Below are positions 61,170 to 64,000 of a DNA stretch of 64,000 bases, piece after piece. The position numbers were made by a program, and so were the translations under genes. A model generated the notes under the pieces. That model saw only the letters and a list, made by a program, of their open reading frames with translations. It did no database searches and was not told where the DNA came from. Source of the DNA: Priestia megaterium NBRC 15308 = ATCC 14581. Its GTDB lineage: Bacteria; Bacillota; Bacilli; Bacillales; Bacillaceae_H. Position 1 is the first letter of the stretch. The number at the start of each line of letters is the position of its first letter. Location of the stretch: assembly GCF_000832985.1 (NCBI RefSeq), contig NZ_CP009920.1, forward strand, positions 2,846,501-2,910,500, written 5' to 3'.

Positions 61170-62822
61170 ATGAGTGGCATAAAAAAAACTTCAAAATCAT
61201 GGACAACTCGCCGAGATCAAAAAGCAGCGCGCCTTGCGAAAATAGACCATCTTCTTAAAGGAAAGTTACTAGGTAATGAACACATTATTGAAGCGTTAGA
61301 ATTGCTTATATCACCCGGAGATAAAGTAGTGCTTGAAGGAGACAATCAAAAGCAAGCATCTTTTTTATCAAAGGCGCTGAATGAAGTAAGCGCTGATAAA
61401 ATACACGGTCTTCATATGATTATGTCTAGTATTTCACGTCCGGAACATCTCGACATATTTGAAAAAGGAATTGCTGAAAAAATTGATTTTTCGTACGCCG
61501 GTGCTCAAAGCCTTCGCGTGTCTCAAATGATTGAAGATGAGACGTTGAAAATTGGAGAAATTCATACATATCTAGAGCTTTACGGACGCCTTTTCATTGA
61601 TTTAATTCCGAACATTGCCTTAGTGGCTGCTGACAAAGCGGATGTACAAGGTAATTTATATACAGGAGCAAATACGGAAGAAACACCAACCATTATCGAA
61701 GCAACCGCGTTTAAGGATGGAATTGTTATTGTGCAGGTAAATGAACTTGTTGAAGAACTTCCGCGAGTTGATATTCCATCTTCTTGGGTTGATTGTATCG
61801 TCGTGGCGGATCAGCCTTATCAATTGGAAGCTTTATTTACGCGAGATCCTCGTCATATTACAGAACTCCAAATTTTAATGGCTATGATGACAATTCGAGG
61901 TATCTATGAGCGCCACAGCGTACAATCATTAAATCATGGCATTGGCTTTAATACCGCTGCAATTGAGCTTTTGCTGCCTACCTATGGAGAAAAGTTAGGA
62001 CTGAAAGGTAAAATATGCAAGCACTGGGCTCTAAATCCTCACCCCACGTTAATTCCGGCTATTGAAAGCGGATGGATTGAGAGCGTGCACTGCTTTGGCG
62101 GAGAAGTAGGAATGGAACAATACACAGCAGCGCGTCCTGATGTGTTTTTTACAGGACGCGACGGCAGCCTGCGCTCAAACCGTGCGATGTGTCAAGTGGC
62201 TGGTCAATATGCGGTAGATGCTTTTGTAGGATCAACTTTGCAAATAGATGGAGAAGGAAATTCTTCTACCGTCACATCTGGACGTTTGTCAGGGTTTGGC
62301 GGAGCTCCTAATATGGGGCATGACCCTAGAGGCCGCCGACATTCTACGCCTGCTTGGTTGGATATGATAAACGAGCAGCACGAACTAGCGAGAGGCAGAA
62401 AATTAGTTGTTCAAATGGTTGAAACCTTTCAATCAGGAAATGAGCCTGTTTTTGTGGAGTCTTTGGATGCGATAAAGGTAGCGAAACAAGCAGGCGTAGC
62501 TACTGCTCCTGTCATGATTTACGGGGATGATGTGACGCATGTTGTGACGGAAGAAGGAATTGCTTATTTATATAAAGCACAAAGCTTGGACGAAAGAAAA
62601 GCAGCGCTTGAAGCAGTAGCAGGGGTAACACCTATAGGCCTTCGATATAACCAAAATAAAGTGGAAAAGATGCGCAGAGATGGCCTAGTGGCTTTTCCTG
62701 AAGATTTACAGATTCGCCGTACAGAAGCAAAACGTTCATTATTGGCAGCAAGAAGTGTCGAAGATTTAGTAGAATGGTCGGATGGCTTGTATAATCCGCC
62801 TGCTAAATTTAGGAGCTGGTAA
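61170..62822 (+). CDS. mdcA: Malonate decarboxylase alpha subunit (ACP transferase)
   Basis: 550 residues. Swaps acetyl for malonyl on the carrier protein (acetyl-S-ACP:malonate ACP transferase). Characteristic MdcA regions: SWTTRRDQKAARLAKID at the N-terminus, NPHPTLIPAIESGWIESVHC, DGEGNSSTVTSGRLSGFGGA and MGHDPRGRRHSTPAWLDM. Second gene of the operon, 37 bases after mdcH with AAGGAG. Confidence 0.92.
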   Translation: MSGIKKTSKSWTTRRDQKAARLAKIDHLLKGKLLGNEHIIEALELLISPGDKVVLEGDNQKQASFLSKALNEVSADKIHGLHMIMSSISRPEHLDIFEKGIAEKIDFSYAGAQSLRVSQMIEDETLKIGEIHTYLELYGRLFIDLIPNIALVAADKADVQGNLYTGANTEETPTIIEATAFKDGIVIVQVNELVEELPRVDIPSSWVDCIVVADQPYQLEALFTRDPRHITELQILMAMMTIRGIYERHSVQSLNHGIGFNTAAIELLLPTYGEKLGLKGKICKHWALNPHPTLIPAIESGWIESVHCFGGEVGMEQYTAARPDVFFTGRDGSLRSNRAMCQVAGQYAVDAFVGSTLQIDGEGNSSTVTSGRLSGFGGAPNMGHDPRGRRHSTPAWLDMINEQHELARGRKLVVQMVETFQSGNEPVFVESLDAIKVAKQAGVATAPVMIYGDDVTHVVTEEGIAYLYKAQSLDERKAALEAVAGVTPIGLRYNQNKVEKMRRDGLVAFPEDLQIRRTEAKRSLLAARSVEDLVEWSDGLYNPPAKFRSW

Positions 62823-62827
62823 GAAAT

Positions 62828-63694
62828 ATGCGTATTCAAAGTATTCAAGAAGAGCCAAGACCAGCTGTGTTTTACTCATGTCTAATAGCTAAAGTGGCAG
62901 TTACCGCTCTGGTTGATGAAGCGGTGCTTACACCTAAGCCTGGGCTTGTAGATGCAGCAACAACTGGATCTCATCAAGATATGAATATTGAGACGCTGTT
63001 AACTTCTGCTTATGCTTTACAACCGACCTTTTTACAGATTGCATTATACAGTCAAGGAAAGCAGCCAAGTCAGATGCTAAGGGAAGAAATTGCTCGAATT
63101 GGACGCGAGGGCGAACAAATTATGTACGGGGCTACGGATGGTGTTAATACACACAAAGGAGCCATTTGGGCATTAGGCCTACTTGCGTCTGCAACAGCGG
63201 TTTGCGGCATTCAAGCATCACCTGCATCCATCACAGAAGCTGCGGGGAAAATTGCTCGTTATGCAGATCGTTTTTGTCCTCTGCATTCATCTAATGGACT
63301 TTGGGTGAAAAAACAGTATGGCGCAAAAGGAGCGGCTGGAGAGGCGAAGCAAGGATTTCCTCACGTAATTCATATAGGCTTGCCTGCTTTACATAAAGCT
63401 CGTAAGCTAGGCATACATGAAACATCAGCCAGGATTGATACTTTAGTAACACTAATCGCCAACCTTGATGATACGTGTATTTTGCATCGTGCTGGTCCGG
63501 TTGTGTTAAAGGAGGTTAAAATGGCGGCATCCAATGTGTTAGAAGCTGGAGGGGTATCTACATCAATGGGAAAACAGCGGCTAAAAGCGTTAGATCATAT
63601 ACTTTTATCATCTAACGCTTCTCCAGGCGGAAGCGCAGATTTGCTGGCTGCTGTATTATTTTTAGATCGAATATCTCTTTTTAAAGAATCGTAA
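62828..63694 (+). CDS. mdcB: Triphosphoribosyl-dephospho-CoA synthase MdcB
   Basis: 288-residue CitG/MdcB-type enzyme making the precursor of the phosphoribosyl-dephospho-CoA prosthetic group of the carrier protein. Signatures: DEAVLTPKPGLVDAATTGSH (about 33-52), GATDGVNTHKGAIWALGLL (about 99) and SPGGSADLLAAVLFLD near the end. Starts 5 bases after mdcA; the ribosome site (GGAGCTGG) overlaps the mdcA end. Confidence 0.92.
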   Translation: MRIQSIQEEPRPAVFYSCLIAKVAVTALVDEAVLTPKPGLVDAATTGSHQDMNIETLLTSAYALQPTFLQIALYSQGKQPSQMLREEIARIGREGEQIMYGATDGVNTHKGAIWALGLLASATAVCGIQASPASITEAAGKIARYADRFCPLHSSNGLWVKKQYGAKGAAGEAKQGFPHVIHIGLPALHKARKLGIHETSARIDTLVTLIANLDDTCILHRAGPVVLKEVKMAASNVLEAGGVSTSMGKQRLKALDHILLSSNASPGGSADLLAAVLFLDRISLFKES

Positions 63695-63717
63695 ACGTCT
63701 GCAGGGAGGAGTGGCTA

Positions 63718-64000
63718 ATGGAAACGTTAGTGTTTAAATACAAAGCCGATGGAAAGTTAACTCAGCGCGCACATGTAGGCGTTGTTGGTTCAGGGGATTT
63801 AGAAATTTTAATGGTTCCTTCTGATGAAGAACATGCTCACGTATCAGTACGAACAGGAAGTGAAGGATTTAGTGAAACCTGGAAAGCCGTATTAGACCGG
63901 TTCTTTAGTGTTCATACCATTCAAGCGAAAATTGTAATTAATGATTTTGGTGCTACGCCTGGTGTAGTCGCCTTGCGTCTTGCACAAGCTTTGGAGGTGA
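63718..64000 (+). CDS. mdcC: Malonate decarboxylase delta subunit (acyl carrier protein), partial
   Basis: First 94 codons of the MdcC acyl carrier protein; the frame runs off the right edge, probably a few codons before its end. Ser25 in VGVVGSGDLEIL is the expected attachment site of the dephospho-CoA prosthetic group, matching the Klebsiella MdcC position. ATG 63718 with GGGAGGAG upstream. The final bases GGAGGTGA look like the ribosome site of the next gene (expected mdcD). Confidence 0.88.
   Translation, partial: METLVFKYKADGKLTQRAHVGVVGSGDLEILMVPSDEEHAHVSVRTGSEGFSETWKAVLDRFFSVHTIQAKIVINDFGATPGVVALRLAQALEV

Overview
The window looks like chromosomal DNA of a spore-forming, low-GC Bacillaceae, most likely the Priestia (Bacillus) megaterium group. 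I infer this from B. subtilis-like gene blocks (yjcD/yjcF/yjcG/yjcH, dbpA with its own C-terminal domain, a sigma-B-type yflT, licRBCAH, lytST-lrgAB, nasBC, alsSD, ytcD/ytbD-like genes, a Spo0E-like peptide), AGGAGG ribosome sites, frequent TTG/GTG starts, CcpA (cre) and TnrA boxes, and many intrinsic terminators. No phage, CRISPR array or transposase was seen.

Layout. 0-8.5 kb: a partial M48-type peptidase, the YjcD helicase, a DUF421 membrane protein, the yjcF-yjcG-yjcH genes, a PgpA-like protein and two GNAT acetyltransferases. 8.7-16.3 kb: a gluconate locus (RpiR regulator divergent from 6-phosphogluconate dehydrogenase-gluconokinase, an NCS1 permease, the gluconate permease GntP, a DUF1349 protein). 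16.4-25.5 kb: YitT-type membrane protein/Lrp pair, arylamine N-acetyltransferase, DsbA-like protein, a lone tRNA-Val, dbpA, cutC, an amino acid permease, yflT with a sigma-B promoter, and a metallo-hydrolase/TetR pair whose operator fills the promoter spacer. 25.5-31.2 kb: the lichenan/beta-glucoside PTS operon, with a LicT-type antiterminator (RAT) and terminator in front of licR itself. 31.3-35.1 kb: lytST-lrgAB (two-component system and pyruvate transporter type). 35.1-41.7 kb: nitrate assimilation (nasB, nasC, nasA) behind a perfect TnrA box.

42-52.8 kb is the most unusual part. It is a phosphonate biosynthesis cluster: PEP mutase, phosphonopyruvate decarboxylase and a cytidylyltransferase-AEP transaminase fusion, directly preceded in the same operon by an 873-residue COOH-NH2 ligase/ATP-grasp fusion and a MurF-like ligase, and followed by a NUDIX hydrolase. 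A spermidine-synthase-like enzyme and an N-formylglutamate-amidohydrolase-like enzyme lie upstream. Together they can plausibly make 2-aminoethylphosphonate (AEP), activate it as CMP-AEP and build amide bonds, i.e. a ribosome-independent phosphonate-peptide-like metabolite. No product is known to me for this gene set.

52.9-64 kb: alsD/alsS (acetoin), a Spo0E-like small protein, an 870-bp gene-free stretch with features of structured RNA, a small basic protein overlapping a YwbE-like gene, an HxlR regulator divergent from an MFS exporter, a luciferase-like oxidoreductase, and the start of a malonate decarboxylase operon (mdcH, mdcA, mdcB, partial mdcC).

Scattered through the window are five copies of a transposase-less repeat whose ends carry related inverted sequences near AAAAGAGGCTGGGACA. 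In all five the same end lies a few bases after a stop codon, and a terminator-like hairpin with a T-run is placed at a fixed distance inside it. The hairpin sequence varies between copies while pairing is kept.
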